A program made the position numbers and the translations under genes. The notes under the pieces were generated by a model, which worked only from the letters and a program-made list of their open reading frames with translations, was not told the origin of the DNA and ran no database searches. 13,521 nt of DNA, taken from an uncultured Sutterella sp. (GTDB taxonomy: Bacteria > Pseudomonadota > Gammaproteobacteria > Burkholderiales > Burkholderiaceae_F). This document shows positions 1-8,021 of the stretch, piece after piece. The stretch covers positions 1-13,521 of the forward strand of contig CAKQKT010000054.1 in assembly GCA_934249275.1 (NCBI GenBank), in the 5' to 3' direction. Positions within the stretch are counted from its first letter, which is position 1. The number at the start of each line of letters is the position of its first letter.

Positions 1-708
1 GGGACAAAGTCCCATGTCGACGGCGGTTCGGGTAGCGCCTACGGCGGCGCCGATCGAGTCGGCGAAGGACTCCAGAGCCTTGAAGCCGGCTTCATCGAGA
101 AGACCGCGGCCTCCGCCCACGACGATGCGGGCGGAAACGAGTTCGGGACGATCGGACTTGGCTTCAGAGAAGCGCACGAATCGGGAAGCGTCATATCCCT
201 CGGGAGCGATGACTTCCTCAATAGCGGCGTCCCCGCCCTGCGCGGCGGGTTCGAAGGCCGTCGTGCGAATTGTGGCGACAACAACCGGATCGGTCACTTC
301 AACCGTCGCAAGAAGAGAACCTGCATAAATGCCGCGCACAAAGGTCTTGGGCCCCTTGACGGCAAGAATGTCGGAAACTGGGGAGACGTCAAGCTTGGCT
401 GCCACGCGGGGCATGGCGGACTTGCCCACGGAGGAGGCGACGAAGAGCACGTGCGAATAGCCTTCGGCTTCATCAAGCACAAGACGAGCGAGCACTTCCG
501 GCGACTCCTGAGCGAGCTGAGGATGATCGGCATAGAAGACGCTGCGCACGCCGGAGAGCTTTGCGGCCTGTTCGGCAACGGACTGGCCGTTGCTGCCCGC
601 CACGAGGACGTCAACGACATCCGTCATCTGGAGAGCGGCCGTGAGCGCCTGAGCCGTAGCCGGCTTGAGCGTCACGTTGTCGTGTTCGGCAATCAAAAGA
701 GCTGTCAT
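1..708 (-). CDS. etfA: Electron transfer flavoprotein alpha subunit, C-terminus cut by window edge
   Basis: EtfA pairs with EtfB to form the soluble heterodimer that takes electrons from acyl-CoA and other flavin dehydrogenases and passes them to ETF:quinone oxidoreductase. The 236 visible residues start MTALLIAEHDN and run through the N-terminal alpha/beta domain. They then enter the family-typical stretch VSARIVVGGGRGL and a segment reading GATRTAVDMG near the edge. That segment begins the FAD-binding domain II; the rest of it (about 75 residues, judged from the usual length near 310) lies beyond position 1. The ATG at 708 has a GGGAG ribosome site about 8 bases upstream. The gene follows etfB by 21 bases on the same strand, so the two are surely co-transcribed and co-translated. 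No defect is visible. Identification is firm; the dehydrogenase partners cannot be told from here. Confidence 0.93.
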   Translation of the reverse strand, partial: MTALLIAEHDNVTLKPATAQALTAALQMTDVVDVLVAGSNGQSVAEQAAKLSGVRSVFYADHPQLAQESPEVLARLVLDEAEGYSHVLFVASSVGKSAMPRVAAKLDVSPVSDILAVKGPKTFVRGIYAGSLLATVEVTDPVVVATIRTTAFEPAAQGGDAAIEEVIAPEGYDASRFVRFSEAKSDRPELVSARIVVGGGRGLLDEAGFKALESFADSIGAAVGATRTAVDMGLCP

Positions 709-729
709 TTTTTCTTACTCCCTCTTCTC

Positions 730-1479
730 TCAGATGACGTGCGCTTCGTTCTTGAGCCGGTCAACGAGTTCGTCGACGCTGGCAACCATGACGCCGGCCT
801 TTCGGGCGGGCGGCTCTTCAACGCTGAGAATGCGGATGCGCGGAGCCGTATCGAGACCGAGGCTTGCGAGATCGATCTCCTCGACCGGCTTCTTGCGGGC
901 CTTGCCCATGGCAGGCAGCGTCACATAGCGAGGTTCGGCAAGACGCAGATCGGACGTCACGACGGCAGGCGCCGAAAGCGAAACGGTCTGAGTGCCTCCG
1001 TCGGTTTCACGCGTGACGACCCAGCGCCCGTCCTCAAGCACGATGTCGTTTGCAAAGGTTGCAAGCGGCATGTCGCAAAGCGCAGAAAGCATCTGTCCCG
1101 TCTGATTGGCGTCATCATCGATCGCCTGCTTGCCGAGAAGCATCAGATCGGGCTTTTCACGCTCAACAACGGCACGAAGAATCTTCGCGACGGCAAGCGG
1201 TTCAAGCGCATCGTCGGTGCGAACATGAATAGAGCGATCGGCACCGATGGCCATTGCAACCCGAAGCGTATCCACGGCCTTGAGCGGGCCGGCGGTCACG
1301 GCGACGACTTCGTCGGCGACTCCGGACTCACGCAGAGAAACGGCCTTTTCAACGGCGATTTCGTCAAAGGGATTCATCGCCATTTTGGCGAGCTTGACAT
1401 CCACACCGGAATGATCGGAAAGAGGACGCACCTTGATTTTGGCATCCACCACGCGCTTGACAGCGACCAGGATCTTCAT
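730..1479 (-). CDS. etfB: Electron transfer flavoprotein beta subunit
   Basis: This 249-residue protein is the AMP-binding subunit of the EtfAB electron carrier. It opens with the classic MKILVAVKRVVD. It carries GKQAIDDDANQTG at about residues 116-128 and the family signature VVTSDLRLAEPRYVTLP followed by KARKKP near residues 185-205, as in group I (housekeeping) ETFs. The length matches the family. The start is the ATG at 1477-1479, supported by GGAG (1487-1490) at 7 bases and by alignment of MKILV with relatives; a TTG one codon upstream is in frame but unlikely. It is the first gene of an etfB-etfA pair. A possible TATAAT at 1558-1563 and a GC-rich hairpin at 1501-1533 lie in its leader. 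Nothing suggests an electron-bifurcating type, which would usually sit beside a bcd-like or fix gene, but the left flank is not visible. Confidence 0.95.
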   Translation of the reverse strand: MKILVAVKRVVDAKIKVRPLSDHSGVDVKLAKMAMNPFDEIAVEKAVSLRESGVADEVVAVTAGPLKAVDTLRVAMAIGADRSIHVRTDDALEPLAVAKILRAVVEREKPDLMLLGKQAIDDDANQTGQMLSALCDMPLATFANDIVLEDGRWVVTRETDGGTQTVSLSAPAVVTSDLRLAEPRYVTLPAMGKARKKPVEEIDLASLGLDTAPRIRILSVEEPPARKAGVMVASVDELVDRLKNEAHVI

Positions 1480-1500
1480 CAAAAAACTCCAGTCCTATTG

Positions 1501-1533
1501 AGCAGGCGCGCACCTGGTAAAGCGCGCGCCGCT
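1501..1533 (-). promoter_or_regulatory. GC-rich hairpin in the etfB leader
   Basis: GGCGCGC (1505-1511) pairs perfectly with GCGCGCC (1524-1530). Beyond a one-base bulge at 1504, AGC (1501-1503) pairs with GCT (1531-1533); the loop is 12 bases. On the minus strand the hairpin ends 10 bases before the etfB GGAG ribosome site. There is no T-run after it, so it does not look like an intrinsic terminator. It could stabilise the 5' end of the etfBA mRNA or modulate initiation. The structure is plain in the sequence; its role is inference. Confidence 0.5.
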
Positions 1534-1557
1534 CTTGATAAATCAACATTGCGGGAA

Positions 1558-1563
1558 ATTATA
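1558..1563 (-). promoter_or_regulatory. Possible -10 box for etfBA
   Basis: The minus strand reads TATAAT here, a perfect sigma70 -10 match, which would place the transcription start near 1551 and give a leader of about 70 bases before etfB. The hexamer at 17 bases spacing (GGGAAC) is a poor -35. The element overlaps a weak inverted repeat, AACGGG (1563-1568) with CCCGTT (1578-1583), which could instead be a poor terminator for the upstream symporter gene. Confidence 0.35.
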
Positions 1564-1647
1564 ACGGGACTTGAAGACCCGTTCCCTTAAGAGAACGGCA
1601 CCTTCGCCCGCACAATTGAATCCCGTCTGCGCAGGAAAAAGAAATGC

Positions 1648-2982
1648 TCAGGAAAGAGAACCGGCGACGACACTCCCGCCTTTCGGCGCCTTGACGCGGG
1701 ACGCAATGGCCAGCACAGCGGCTGCACCCATGCCGGCGAAGGTCCAGAGTTCGTTGCCCGTAAGATTTCCAGCCAGACCGCCGATGCCGCCCAGAAGCGA
1801 TCCGGCCGTCCAGAGCTGCGCATCAAGTCGCTTCATCTTGCCAATGAGCGCAATAAGAAGCGGCAGAGCCACACCCGGAACGAAAAGCGAATAGGCCGTC
1901 AGCAACAACCAGATGATGTCCTTCGAAACATATACTGCTGCAGCCGCCGCAATGCCGAAAACGCCAACAAAGAAGCGCACGACATTCGTGCTGTCGCCCG
2001 CCAGCAGGCTTCGTTCAACAATGCCCGAAGCCGACAGAAGCACCGTATCGGCCGAGCCGCAGAGCGCGCTGATGAGTCCGAGCGCCAGCACGCCCTTGAG
2101 CCATGCCGGCATTGCGGATGCATCCGAGAGCCATCCGGCCACAGGCTGAGCATCCTGCAGATTGAGAAGCGCAAGCGCCGTCACGACGATGCCGAACCAA
2201 ACGAGGCACGGCGATGCGAGCCAGGCGGCAAAACGCGCGGCCTGTCCGTCACGGGCGGAAAAGGTTCGCGAGAACATGTCCGGCCCCACAATGTAGGTGA
2301 TGCCGACAAGAAGCATCATCTTCCCCCACTCCCAGGGACCGAACTTTTCACCAAAAGGAATCGGATCAAGCGACGCCACGGCATCCGGCCTGTCTCCCCA
2401 CAGCCAGAAGGCCGCTGCCGTAAAGCCTCCGAGAAGCAGCACCGCCTGAAATGCGTCCGTGCGAATCACGGCGCTCTGCCCGCCCGTAATGGTATGCACG
2501 ATCACGACGCCCGCGATCATCACATAGAGCACCTCCGCGGCAAGCGGACTCGAAAGCGTCATCAAAAGCGTGTGCAGTGCTACGAACTGCGCTGCCGTGA
2601 CGGCGATCCAGGACACGGCAATGATGATGCCTGCCCAGCGCTCGGCATTTTTGCCCGCCACAACACCAACCACTTCAGGCAGCGTGACGGCAGGAAGCGC
2701 ACGAATCTTGGGCGCGAGCCAGCCATGGAAAAGAAGTCCGATTGCACCTACGCCAAGCCACCAGAAGGCGCCGGTTTCCACCTTCTGAGCCAAGCCCCCC
2801 ATGCCGAGCGTAGCAGATCCGCCAATGATGGTACTGACAAGCGACAGTGCACAAAGAAGCGCCCCCGTACGGCCCCCGTTTGTGAGAAAAGCGTGCCCGG
2901 TGCTCGCATGGTGCTTCCCGCAGAAGCCAAACCACATCAATACGACCAGATATATGAGTACCAGACCGGTAAGCATGTTCAT
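1648..2982 (-). CDS. Sodium:solute symporter family (SSF) transporter, substrate unknown
   Basis: A 444-residue polytopic inner-membrane protein, with about 12 hydrophobic segments by eye. SSF hallmarks seen in order are: STIIGGSATLGMGG at residues 50-63 in the unwound TM1-like region; GGQSAVIRTDAFQ at 168-180; DMFSRTFSARDGQAAR at 235-250, the usual cytoplasmic link; and SALCGSADTVLLSASG at 305-320, which matches the TM8 serine-rich segment forming the Na2 sodium site. It is a little shorter than many SSF members (480-530), ending soon after the last hydrophobic segment. The ATG at 2982 has GGAGG (2991-2995) at 8 bases. It follows the YqaA-like gene by 30 bases on the same strand and is probably co-transcribed. 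Substrates in this family range from proline and pantothenate to sugars and carboxylates; the sequence alone does not choose. The neighbouring etf and ugp operons give no clear hint. Confidence 0.85.
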   Translation of the reverse strand: MNMLTGLVLIYLVVLMWFGFCGKHHASTGHAFLTNGGRTGALLCALSLVSTIIGGSATLGMGGLAQKVETGAFWWLGVGAIGLLFHGWLAPKIRALPAVTLPEVVGVVAGKNAERWAGIIIAVSWIAVTAAQFVALHTLLMTLSSPLAAEVLYVMIAGVVIVHTITGGQSAVIRTDAFQAVLLLGGFTAAAFWLWGDRPDAVASLDPIPFGEKFGPWEWGKMMLLVGITYIVGPDMFSRTFSARDGQAARFAAWLASPCLVWFGIVVTALALLNLQDAQPVAGWLSDASAMPAWLKGVLALGLISALCGSADTVLLSASGIVERSLLAGDSTNVVRFFVGVFGIAAAAAVYVSKDIIWLLLTAYSLFVPGVALPLLIALIGKMKRLDAQLWTAGSLLGGIGGLAGNLTGNELWTFAGMGAAAVLAIASRVKAPKGGSVVAGSLS

Positions 2983-3012
2983 TTATAAATCCTCCATTTT
3001 ATTCTTTTCATT

Positions 3013-3453
3013 TCAGATCAGGGACAGCGTACCTGCCGCGATGACGAGATAGCGCAGCAGCTTTCCCGCCGCAATCCACAGTACGCTGGCGGCAACCGGC
3101 ATTCTGAGCCAGCCGGCGGCGAGCGGCAGAGCATCCCCGACGACCGGAAGCCATGAGAACAAAAGAGCGGGAACACCCCAGCGCCGAAGCCAAACGAGCG
3201 CCCTTCCCGCCTTCTCTCTTTCAGGAATCAGACGCCCTATAAGCCAGCTTGTCATTGCCCCAAGGGTATTTCCCGTCGTTGCCAGAAGCACAAGGCGGCA
3301 TATTCGCGCAGAATCGTCAGGCGTCTGCAAGAGCGCGCCTGCAAGAAGCGCCTCGGACCCGCCCGGCATCAGCGTTGCCGAAATGAAGGCGCTGGCAAAA
3401 AGCGCCGCCTCGGCGCCTGAACCCGAAAGCCCATCAAGAAGAAACTCCGGCAT
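3013..3453 (-). CDS. YqaA-like (DedA/SNARE-associated family) inner-membrane protein
   Basis: A 146-residue integral membrane protein resembling E. coli YqaA. Visible landmarks from the chosen start are SATLMPGGSEALLAG (25-39), GNTLGAMTSW (61-70), SWLPVVGDALPLAAGWLR (100-117) and GKLLRY (130-135). DedA-superfamily proteins are linked to lipid carrier flipping and envelope integrity, but the function of the YqaA branch is not established. I chose the ATG at 3453 because the product then has the family length and starts just before the first conserved helix; GAGGG lies 11 bases upstream. The frame stays open to an ATG at 3543 (176 residues) with GAGG at 7 bases, but that extension crosses the ugp terminator hairpin and its T-run and has no family counterpart. 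The symporter gene follows 30 bases downstream. Confidence 0.82.
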   Translation of the reverse strand: MPEFLLDGLSGSGAEAALFASAFISATLMPGGSEALLAGALLQTPDDSARICRLVLLATTGNTLGAMTSWLIGRLIPEREKAGRALVWLRRWGVPALLFSWLPVVGDALPLAAGWLRMPVAASVLWIAAGKLLRYLVIAAGTLSLI

Positions 3454-3475
3454 CCGGCGCAAATCCCTCGTATCC

Positions 3476-3514
3476 AAGAAAAAAGAAAAACGCCGCCCCG
3501 TAAGGAGAGCGACG
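3476..3514 (-). terminator. Intrinsic terminator of the ugp operon
   Basis: On the minus strand the stem is CGTCG + CTCC paired with GGGG + CGGCG (3491-3514), with a two-base bulge, a TTAC tetraloop and two G-T pairs. It is followed directly by a 15-base tract of 13 T and two C (3476-3490). It lies about 50 bases past the ugpC stop and just before the start chosen for the YqaA-like gene, so it should end ugpBAEC transcripts, perhaps with some read-through. Confidence 0.78.
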
Positions 3515-3565
3515 TTGCGATTGTAGCCGAAGCAAAGCCGCATTTTACGGCCTCAAAACACGACT

Positions 3566-4636
3566 TTAGAGGCGAATGCGCTTCGTCGTCTTCGGATCGA
3601 ACCAGTACACGTGACCGGCCAAGAACTCTATTCCGGCCTGAGTTCCGACCTGCGGAATGAACATGTGATTGTCAACGCGGAAAACCACGTTCTGACCGAG
3701 AAGCACGCCGTGAATCAAGTGGTCGGCACCGAGCGCCTCGACCGTTTCCACGTTGAACGAGGCAAGTCCGCCCTCAGGCTTGAGCGTCACATGCTCCGGC
3801 CTCACGCCAAGCACCGTTTCGCGACCGGCAAGAGCCGTGCAGGCTTCAGGCAGGACCAGGACGCCGGATTCGTGCTCAAAATGCCGGCCATCGGCAGAGA
3901 CGCGGCCATGGATGAGATTCATCGGAGGAGAGCCGATGAAGTTCGCCACGAACATCGTTTCGGGATCGTCATAAACCTCCTGCGGCGTTCCGACCTGTTC
4001 GGCGCGGCCGGCGTTCATCACGATCATGCGATGCGCAAGCGTCATGGCCTCGACCTGGTCGTGCGTGACGTAGAGGCTCGTCGTCCTCAGACGACGGTGA
4101 AGCTTCTGGATCTGGAGGCGCGTCTGCACGCGCAGCTTCGCGTCAAGATTGGACAGCGGCTCGTCGAAGAGAAAGACCGAAGGCTCGCGCACGATGGCGC
4201 GTCCCATGGCAACGCGCTGGCGCTGGCCGCCCGAAAGCTGGCGAGGACGACGCTCGAGCAGACCGCCGAGCTCAAGCATCTTTGCCGCCTCATTGACGCG
4301 GCGCTCGATCTCATCCTTGGGCACGCCGCGGATCTTCAGGCCATAGGCCATATTGTCGAAGACCGTCATGTGCGGATAAAGCGCGTAGTTCTGGAACACC
4401 ATGGCGCAATCGCGATCCTTGGGTTCGAGGTTGTTGACGACGCGGTCCCCGATGACGAGCTCGCCCGAAGTGATCTGTTCGAGGCCGGCCACCATGCGAA
4501 GCAGAGTCGATTTGCCGCAGCCGGAGGGCCCCACGATCACGATGAACTCGCCGTCCTTGATGTCGAGCGAGATGCCGTGCACGACGGCCACGTCGCCGTA
4601 GCTCTTGCGGATGTCTTTGAATTGAATGTTAGCCAT
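3566..4636 (-). CDS. ugpC: ABC transporter ATP-binding protein for sn-glycerol-3-phosphate
   Basis: This 356-residue protein is the ATPase that powers the UgpBAEC importer on the cytoplasmic face of the membrane. The N-terminal nucleotide-binding domain has Walker A GPSGCGKS (36-43), the Q-loop in [10 protein letters not shown] (81-90), the LSGGQ signature (134-138), Walker B VFLFDEP (154-160), a D-loop SNLDAK, and the switch histidine in THD (about 192). The C-terminal 120 residues form the TOBE-type regulatory domain shared by MalK-like CUT1 ATPases, with the conserved LGVRPEHV. The length equals that of E. coli UgpC (356). It starts 12 bases after ugpE with only a weak GAGA ribosome site, suggesting translational coupling. 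It is the last gene of the operon, followed by a strong terminator. MalK-family ATPases can be shared among sugar importers, but the position in a complete ugp operon makes the assignment secure. Confidence 0.95.
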   Translation of the reverse strand: MANIQFKDIRKSYGDVAVVHGISLDIKDGEFIVIVGPSGCGKSTLLRMVAGLEQITSGELVIGDRVVNNLEPKDRDCAMVFQNYALYPHMTVFDNMAYGLKIRGVPKDEIERRVNEAAKMLELGGLLERRPRQLSGGQRQRVAMGRAIVREPSVFLFDEPLSNLDAKLRVQTRLQIQKLHRRLRTTSLYVTHDQVEAMTLAHRMIVMNAGRAEQVGTPQEVYDDPETMFVANFIGSPPMNLIHGRVSADGRHFEHESGVLVLPEACTALAGRETVLGVRPEHVTLKPEGGLASFNVETVEALGADHLIHGVLLGQNVVFRVDNHMFIPQVGTQAGIEFLAGHVYWFDPKTTKRIRL

Positions 4637-4648
4637 ATTGTCTGTCTC

Positions 4649-5497
4649 TTACTTTTCGGTGTCGACGAGGCCCTTTACGAACCAGCGCTGCGTGACGGTC
4701 ACCACGACGGCGGGCGGAATCATTGCAAGCATGGCCGTCGCCATGATGAGGTTCCACTCATTGGCGGAATCGCCGCCGCCGATCATGCGCTTGATGCCGA
4801 TCACGATCGGATACATGTCCTCCGACGTGGTCACAAGCAACGGCCACAAGTACTGGTTCCAGCCGTAGATGAACTGAATCACAAACATGGCCGCAATATT
4901 GGTTAGGGAAAGCGGCATCAGAATCGTGAAGAAAAAGCGCATCGGACCCGCGCCGTCCATACGGGCGGCCTCGGTGAGCTCATCAGGCACGGTAAGAAAG
5001 AACTGCCTGAAGAGGAACGTCGCGGTTGCAGACGCTATCACCGGCAGGATCAGGCCTCCCCAACTGTCCAGAAGATGCAGCCCCGCCATCACCTCATAGG
5101 TGGGCGAAATGCGCACTTCCACGGGCAGCATCAGTGTAATGAAGATGAGCCAGAAGCAGAACTTTCGGCCGGGAAACCGGAAGTAAACGATCGCAAAGGC
5201 CGAAATGAGCGAAATCAGGATCTTGCCGAGCGAGATGCCCATGGCCATCACGAGCGAAACAAAGAGCATGCGGCCCACCGGCGCACGCGACGCCGTGCCG
5301 CCGCCCTCGATGAGAATCTGCATGTAGTTTTCGATGAAGTGGGCGCCGGGAAGAAGGCTCATGGGCGCCTGTTCCACTTCTACGGCAGTCTGCGTCGATG
5401 CGACGAACGCCACATAGACCGGGAAGACCACCACGATCACGCCCAAAATCAAAATGAAGTGCGTGAAGAAATTGAGCCAGGGACGATTTTCAACCAT
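4649..5497 (-). CDS. ugpE: sn-glycerol-3-phosphate ABC transporter permease UgpE
   Basis: One of the two membrane-spanning permeases of the importer, 282 residues with six hydrophobic segments. It is strikingly similar to E. coli UgpE, sharing the start [52 protein letters not shown] and [13 protein letters not shown], and ending KGLVDTEK. The cytoplasmic EAA loop reads [17 protein letters not shown] near residues 174-190 and contacts UgpC. The start is the second of two adjacent ATGs (5497): GGGAG (5505-5509) is 7 bases from it but only 4 from the ATG at 5500, and alignment with E. coli begins there. An ORF extension to 5533 would overlap ugpA and has no family match. The gap to the ugpA stop is 13 bases. 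Confidence 0.95.
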   Translation of the reverse strand: MVENRPWLNFFTHFILILGVIVVVFPVYVAFVASTQTAVEVEQAPMSLLPGAHFIENYMQILIEGGGTASRAPVGRMLFVSLVMAMGISLGKILISLISAFAIVYFRFPGRKFCFWLIFITLMLPVEVRISPTYEVMAGLHLLDSWGGLILPVIASATATFLFRQFFLTVPDELTEAARMDGAGPMRFFFTILMPLSLTNIAAMFVIQFIYGWNQYLWPLLVTTSEDMYPIVIGIKRMIGGGDSANEWNLIMATAMLAMIPPAVVVTVTQRWFVKGLVDTEK

Positions 5498-5510
5498 CAT
5501 TCGTCTCCCG

Positions 5511-6392
5511 TCAGTAGTTGACGCGCCGCTCAATGAAGCGGAACTGAATCACCGTGAGGATGATCACCATCACCATCAGGATGACGGACTGTGCGGCGGA
5601 GCCGCCGAAGTCCATGTTGCGGAAGCCGTCGACAAACACCTTGTAGACAAGGATGTTCGTATCCTGTCCCGGACCGCCCATGGTCGTGGCGTCAACGATG
5701 GCGAACGTATCGAAGAACGCGTAGACGATGTTCATCACGAGGAGGAAGAAGGTCGTCGGCGAAAGCAGCGGGAAGACCACCGTCCAGAAGCGGCGGAAGG
5801 GGCCCGCGCCGTCCATGGCCGCCGCCTCGAGAAGCGATTTCGGAATGGCCTGCAGGCCTGCAAGGAAGAAGATGAAGTTGTAGCTCACCTGCTTCCAGAC
5901 GGCTGCGATGACCAGAAGCGTCAGGGCCTGATTTGCATTGACCAGATAATTCCAGTTAATGCCGAACATATGCATCGCATAGGAGAGAACGCCCAACGTC
6001 GGATTGAAGATGAACATCCAGAGGACGCCCGCCACGGCAGGAGCGACGGCATACGGCACGATGAGAAAGGTCTTGTATGCCGATGCGCCGCGCAGAACTC
6101 GGTCCGCACAGACGGCAAGGAGCAGGCTGATCGCAAGCCCGAGGAAGGCCACGAGCGCCGAAAAGACCATCGTGATTTTGAAGCTCGAAATGTAGTTCGG
6201 ATCGGCCAGAAGCGTTTCGAAATTCTGAAGACCGACAAATTCCGTACTGAGCCCGAAGGGATCCTGCATCAGCACCGACTGGTATATGGCCTGGCCGGCG
6301 GGCAGGAAAAAGAAGATGAGCGTAATAGCGAGCTGCGGAGCCACCAGCAGGTAGGGAAGCCAGCGATTTTGGAATACGACTCGTTTTTCCAC
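5511..6392 (-). CDS. ugpA: sn-glycerol-3-phosphate ABC transporter permease UgpA
   Basis: The second permease of the importer, 293 residues with six hydrophobic segments. It aligns along its length with E. coli Ugp[13 protein letters not shown] at 10-21, [13 protein letters not shown] at 113-125, VWKQVSYNF at 165-173, the EAA loop [16 protein letters not shown] at 187-202, and [13 protein letters not shown] then [10 protein letters not shown] in the last third. The start is a GTG at 6390-6392; an in-frame TAG lies about 28 bases upstream and no ATG fits. The ribosome site is weak (AGAG, about 9 bases away). Together with the stem-loops separating it from ugpB, this suggests ugpA is expressed well below the binding protein, the usual stoichiometry for ABC importers. 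Confidence 0.95.
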   Translation of the reverse strand: MEKRVVFQNRWLPYLLVAPQLAITLIFFFLPAGQAIYQSVLMQDPFGLSTEFVGLQNFETLLADPNYISSFKITMVFSALVAFLGLAISLLLAVCADRVLRGASAYKTFLIVPYAVAPAVAGVLWMFIFNPTLGVLSYAMHMFGINWNYLVNANQALTLLVIAAVWKQVSYNFIFFLAGLQAIPKSLLEAAAMDGAGPFRRFWTVVFPLLSPTTFFLLVMNIVYAFFDTFAIVDATTMGGPGQDTNILVYKVFVDGFRNMDFGGSAAQSVILMVMVIILTVIQFRFIERRVNY

Positions 6393-6429
6393 GTTGTTGA
6401 CTCTGAGGATATTGAAAACCTAGCCGCAA

Positions 6430-6541
6430 GCATCCCGAAAGACGTCCGGAGGGTTCTTCCGAATGTCTTCGGGATGCAGGAATGCGGGAGCCTTCACGGA
6501 TCGAAAAAGCGTCCCGCATTGCAGATGCCGGGTAGGACCCG
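6430..6541 (-). promoter_or_regulatory. Cluster of three stem-loops between ugpB and ugpA
   Basis: Three inverted repeats fill the 153-base gap. Reading toward ugpA they are: CGGGT/ACCCG with a 3-base loop (6529-6541), starting 5 bases after the ugpB stop codon; a perfect 9-base pair AATGCGGGA (6481-6489) with TCCCGCATT (6512-6520); and a 13-pair stem of GCATCCCGAAAGAC (6430-6443) with GTCTTCGGGATGC (6465-6477), with one bulged A. None is followed by a clean T-run. Such structures after the first, binding-protein gene of ABC importers commonly protect that message from 3' decay and reduce downstream expression, as after malE. The pairing is seen in the sequence; the role is inference. Confidence 0.7.
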
Positions 6542-6545
6542 AGCG

Positions 6546-7862
6546 TTACTTCGTCACGCGTTCAAAGCGCACGAGCTGCTCGTTGCCGCGACGCACGACT
6601 GCGTCAAGAGCCTGCTTGGCAGTCGACTTGCCGGACCAGATCTTTTCGAATTCCTCGTCAACGATCGTGCGAATGTTGGGCAGATAGCCGAGACGAATGC
6701 CGCGGCTCTTGTCGGTCGTCTTGAGCATCTGCTTGACGGCGACGTCGGCACCCGGATTCTTTTCGTAGTAGCCGCTCTGCTTCGCAATTTCAAAGGCCTT
6801 CTGAGTCACGGGGAGATACCCTGTGCGCATGTGATTGTTGGCCTGAACCTGAGGGTCGGAGAGGTAGTGGAAGAACTCCGCCACGCAGCGGTTCTGCTCG
6901 TCAGACTTGCCGGCCATGGCCCAGAGGGAGGCGCCGCCGATGGCGGTGTTCTGCGGTGCGTTGGGCACATCCTCGTAATAGGGCATCGGCATCGTCATGT
7001 ACTCGAACTTGGCATTGCGGCGAATATTGCTGAGCGAGCCGGAGGAGCCCATGTTGATGGCGCATTCGCCCGAATAGAAGGTCGCGTCGGCAAGATTGCC
7101 GCGGCCCTTGTAGACAAACGTGCCTTCCTTGGCCATGCGGGCCAGATTTTCCATATGCCGCTGATGCAGCGGAGAATTCACCATCAGCCGGGCGCCCGTG
7201 CCGCCGAAGCCGTTGTTGAGGCTGGCGTATTCGACGTTGTGCCAGGTGGAAAAGCTTTCAAGCTGAGTCCAGCCCATCCAGGAAGTCGTCATCGGGCAGG
7301 CTTCGCCAGCGGCCTTCAGAGCCTTGGCGGCCTTTTCGATCTCGGGCCAGGTGCGCGGGAGCTTGTCCGGATCCGTCGGAAGGCCGGCGTTCTTGAATTT
7401 GGTGAGATTGAGGTAGAGAACCGTTGTGGAAGAGTTGAACGGATAGCTGAGCATTCGTCCGTCAGCCGTTGAATAGTAGCCGTAGACTGCGGGGATGTAT
7501 TCCTTCGGATCGAATTTGTAGCCGGCCTTGTCAAGCAATTCGCCGACCGGAACAATGGCACCCTTGCTGAACATCATGGTTGCCGTGCCGACTTCAAACA
7601 CCTGAAGGATGTTGGGGGAGCGTCCCGCGCGGTGGGCAGCGATGCCCGACGTCATCGTCTGGTCGTAGCTACCCTTGTAGGTGGAAGTGAGATGACACTG
7701 CGGTGTTTTGGCGTTGAAGTCCTTGGTCACGTCGGCAACCCAATCGCCGAGCGTATTGGCCATCGCATGCCACATCGTGATTTCAGTGGGAGCGGCGGAG
7801 ACCGCGCCCGCGGCCATAAGGGAAGCCGCCATCACGCCGGCAGCGACAAACTTTTTGCTCAT
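6546..7862 (-). CDS. ugpB: Periplasmic sn-glycerol-3-phosphate-binding protein
   Basis: The substrate-binding protein of the Ugp importer captures sn-glycerol-3-phosphate and glycerophosphodiesters in the periplasm. It has 438 residues, the same length as E. coli UgpB. A signal peptide is visible: MSKK, a hydrophobic stretch, then AVSA before APTEI (cleavage near residue 23). Shared landmarks are TYKGSYDQ (61-68), ILQVFEVGTATMM (85-97), PFNSSTTVLY (141-150), WMGWTQLESF (195-204), SSGSLSNIRR (273-282), IGGASLW (308-314), RTGYLPVT (346-353), YYEKNPGAD (365-373) and RLGYLPNIRTIVDEE (390-404). These cover the ligand-contacting segments of the family. The ATG at 7862 is preceded by AAGGAG with good spacing; an upstream in-frame start at 7913 would bury the signal peptide. 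It is the first gene of ugpBAEC, reached by a leader of about 124 bases. Confidence 0.95.
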   Translation of the reverse strand: MSKKFVAAGVMAASLMAAGAVSAAPTEITMWHAMANTLGDWVADVTKDFNAKTPQCHLTSTYKGSYDQTMTSGIAAHRAGRSPNILQVFEVGTATMMFSKGAIVPVGELLDKAGYKFDPKEYIPAVYGYYSTADGRMLSYPFNSSTTVLYLNLTKFKNAGLPTDPDKLPRTWPEIEKAAKALKAAGEACPMTTSWMGWTQLESFSTWHNVEYASLNNGFGGTGARLMVNSPLHQRHMENLARMAKEGTFVYKGRGNLADATFYSGECAINMGSSGSLSNIRRNAKFEYMTMPMPYYEDVPNAPQNTAIGGASLWAMAGKSDEQNRCVAEFFHYLSDPQVQANNHMRTGYLPVTQKAFEIAKQSGYYEKNPGADVAVKQMLKTTDKSRGIRLGYLPNIRTIVDEEFEKIWSGKSTAKQALDAVVRRGNEQLVRFERVTK

Positions 7863-7986
7863 GCTGTTCTCCTTTGAGCATAGGGGGCCTTTGCCAGGCG
7901 CCGTCAGCAGCATCCGTCACCGGTCTCCGACGGCACTTCCATGAAGGAGGAAAGGCAAACTCCTTGGACGAAATGAAGCCGTCCGA
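7863..7986 (-). promoter_or_regulatory. ugpB 5' leader with serial hairpins
   Basis: If transcription starts near 7986, the leader is about 124 bases and holds no gene. At its extreme 5' end GGACG (7966-7970) pairs with CGTCC (7980-7984). Next AAGGAG (7944-7949) pairs with CTCCTT (7960-7965). A further CCGTC/GACGG pair is possible near 7910-7930. The 3' end is the AAGGAG ribosome site of ugpB. It matches no riboswitch family I recognise. Confidence 0.4.
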
Positions 7987-7992
7987 TTTTGG

Positions 7993-8021
7993 ATCATAGG
8001 TGATACCCCCTCCTCTGTCTA
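7993..8021 (-). promoter_or_regulatory. Sigma70-type promoter of ugpBAEC
   Basis: On the minus strand TAGACA (8016-8021, five of six matches to TTGACA) is followed after exactly 17 bases by TATGAT (7993-7998, five of six matches to TATAAT). This is the best-looking promoter in the window and points at ugpB, with a start near 7986. No pair of direct CTGTCAT-like repeats at 11-base spacing is seen, so there is no evident PhoB box, although ugp is a Pho-regulon operon in E. coli. Confidence 0.7.

Noticed and set aside
3611..4906. A 431-codon plus-strand ORF
   Set aside because: It is the complement of ugpC and the end of ugpE; both are unambiguous by motif, and this frame has histidine- and arginine-rich shadow composition.
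5454..7472. A 672-codon plus-strand ORF
   Set aside because: It lies antisense to ugpA and ugpB, is rich in H, R, E and D as expected from the complement of a GC-rich gene, and matches nothing; ugpA and ugpB are certain on the other strand.
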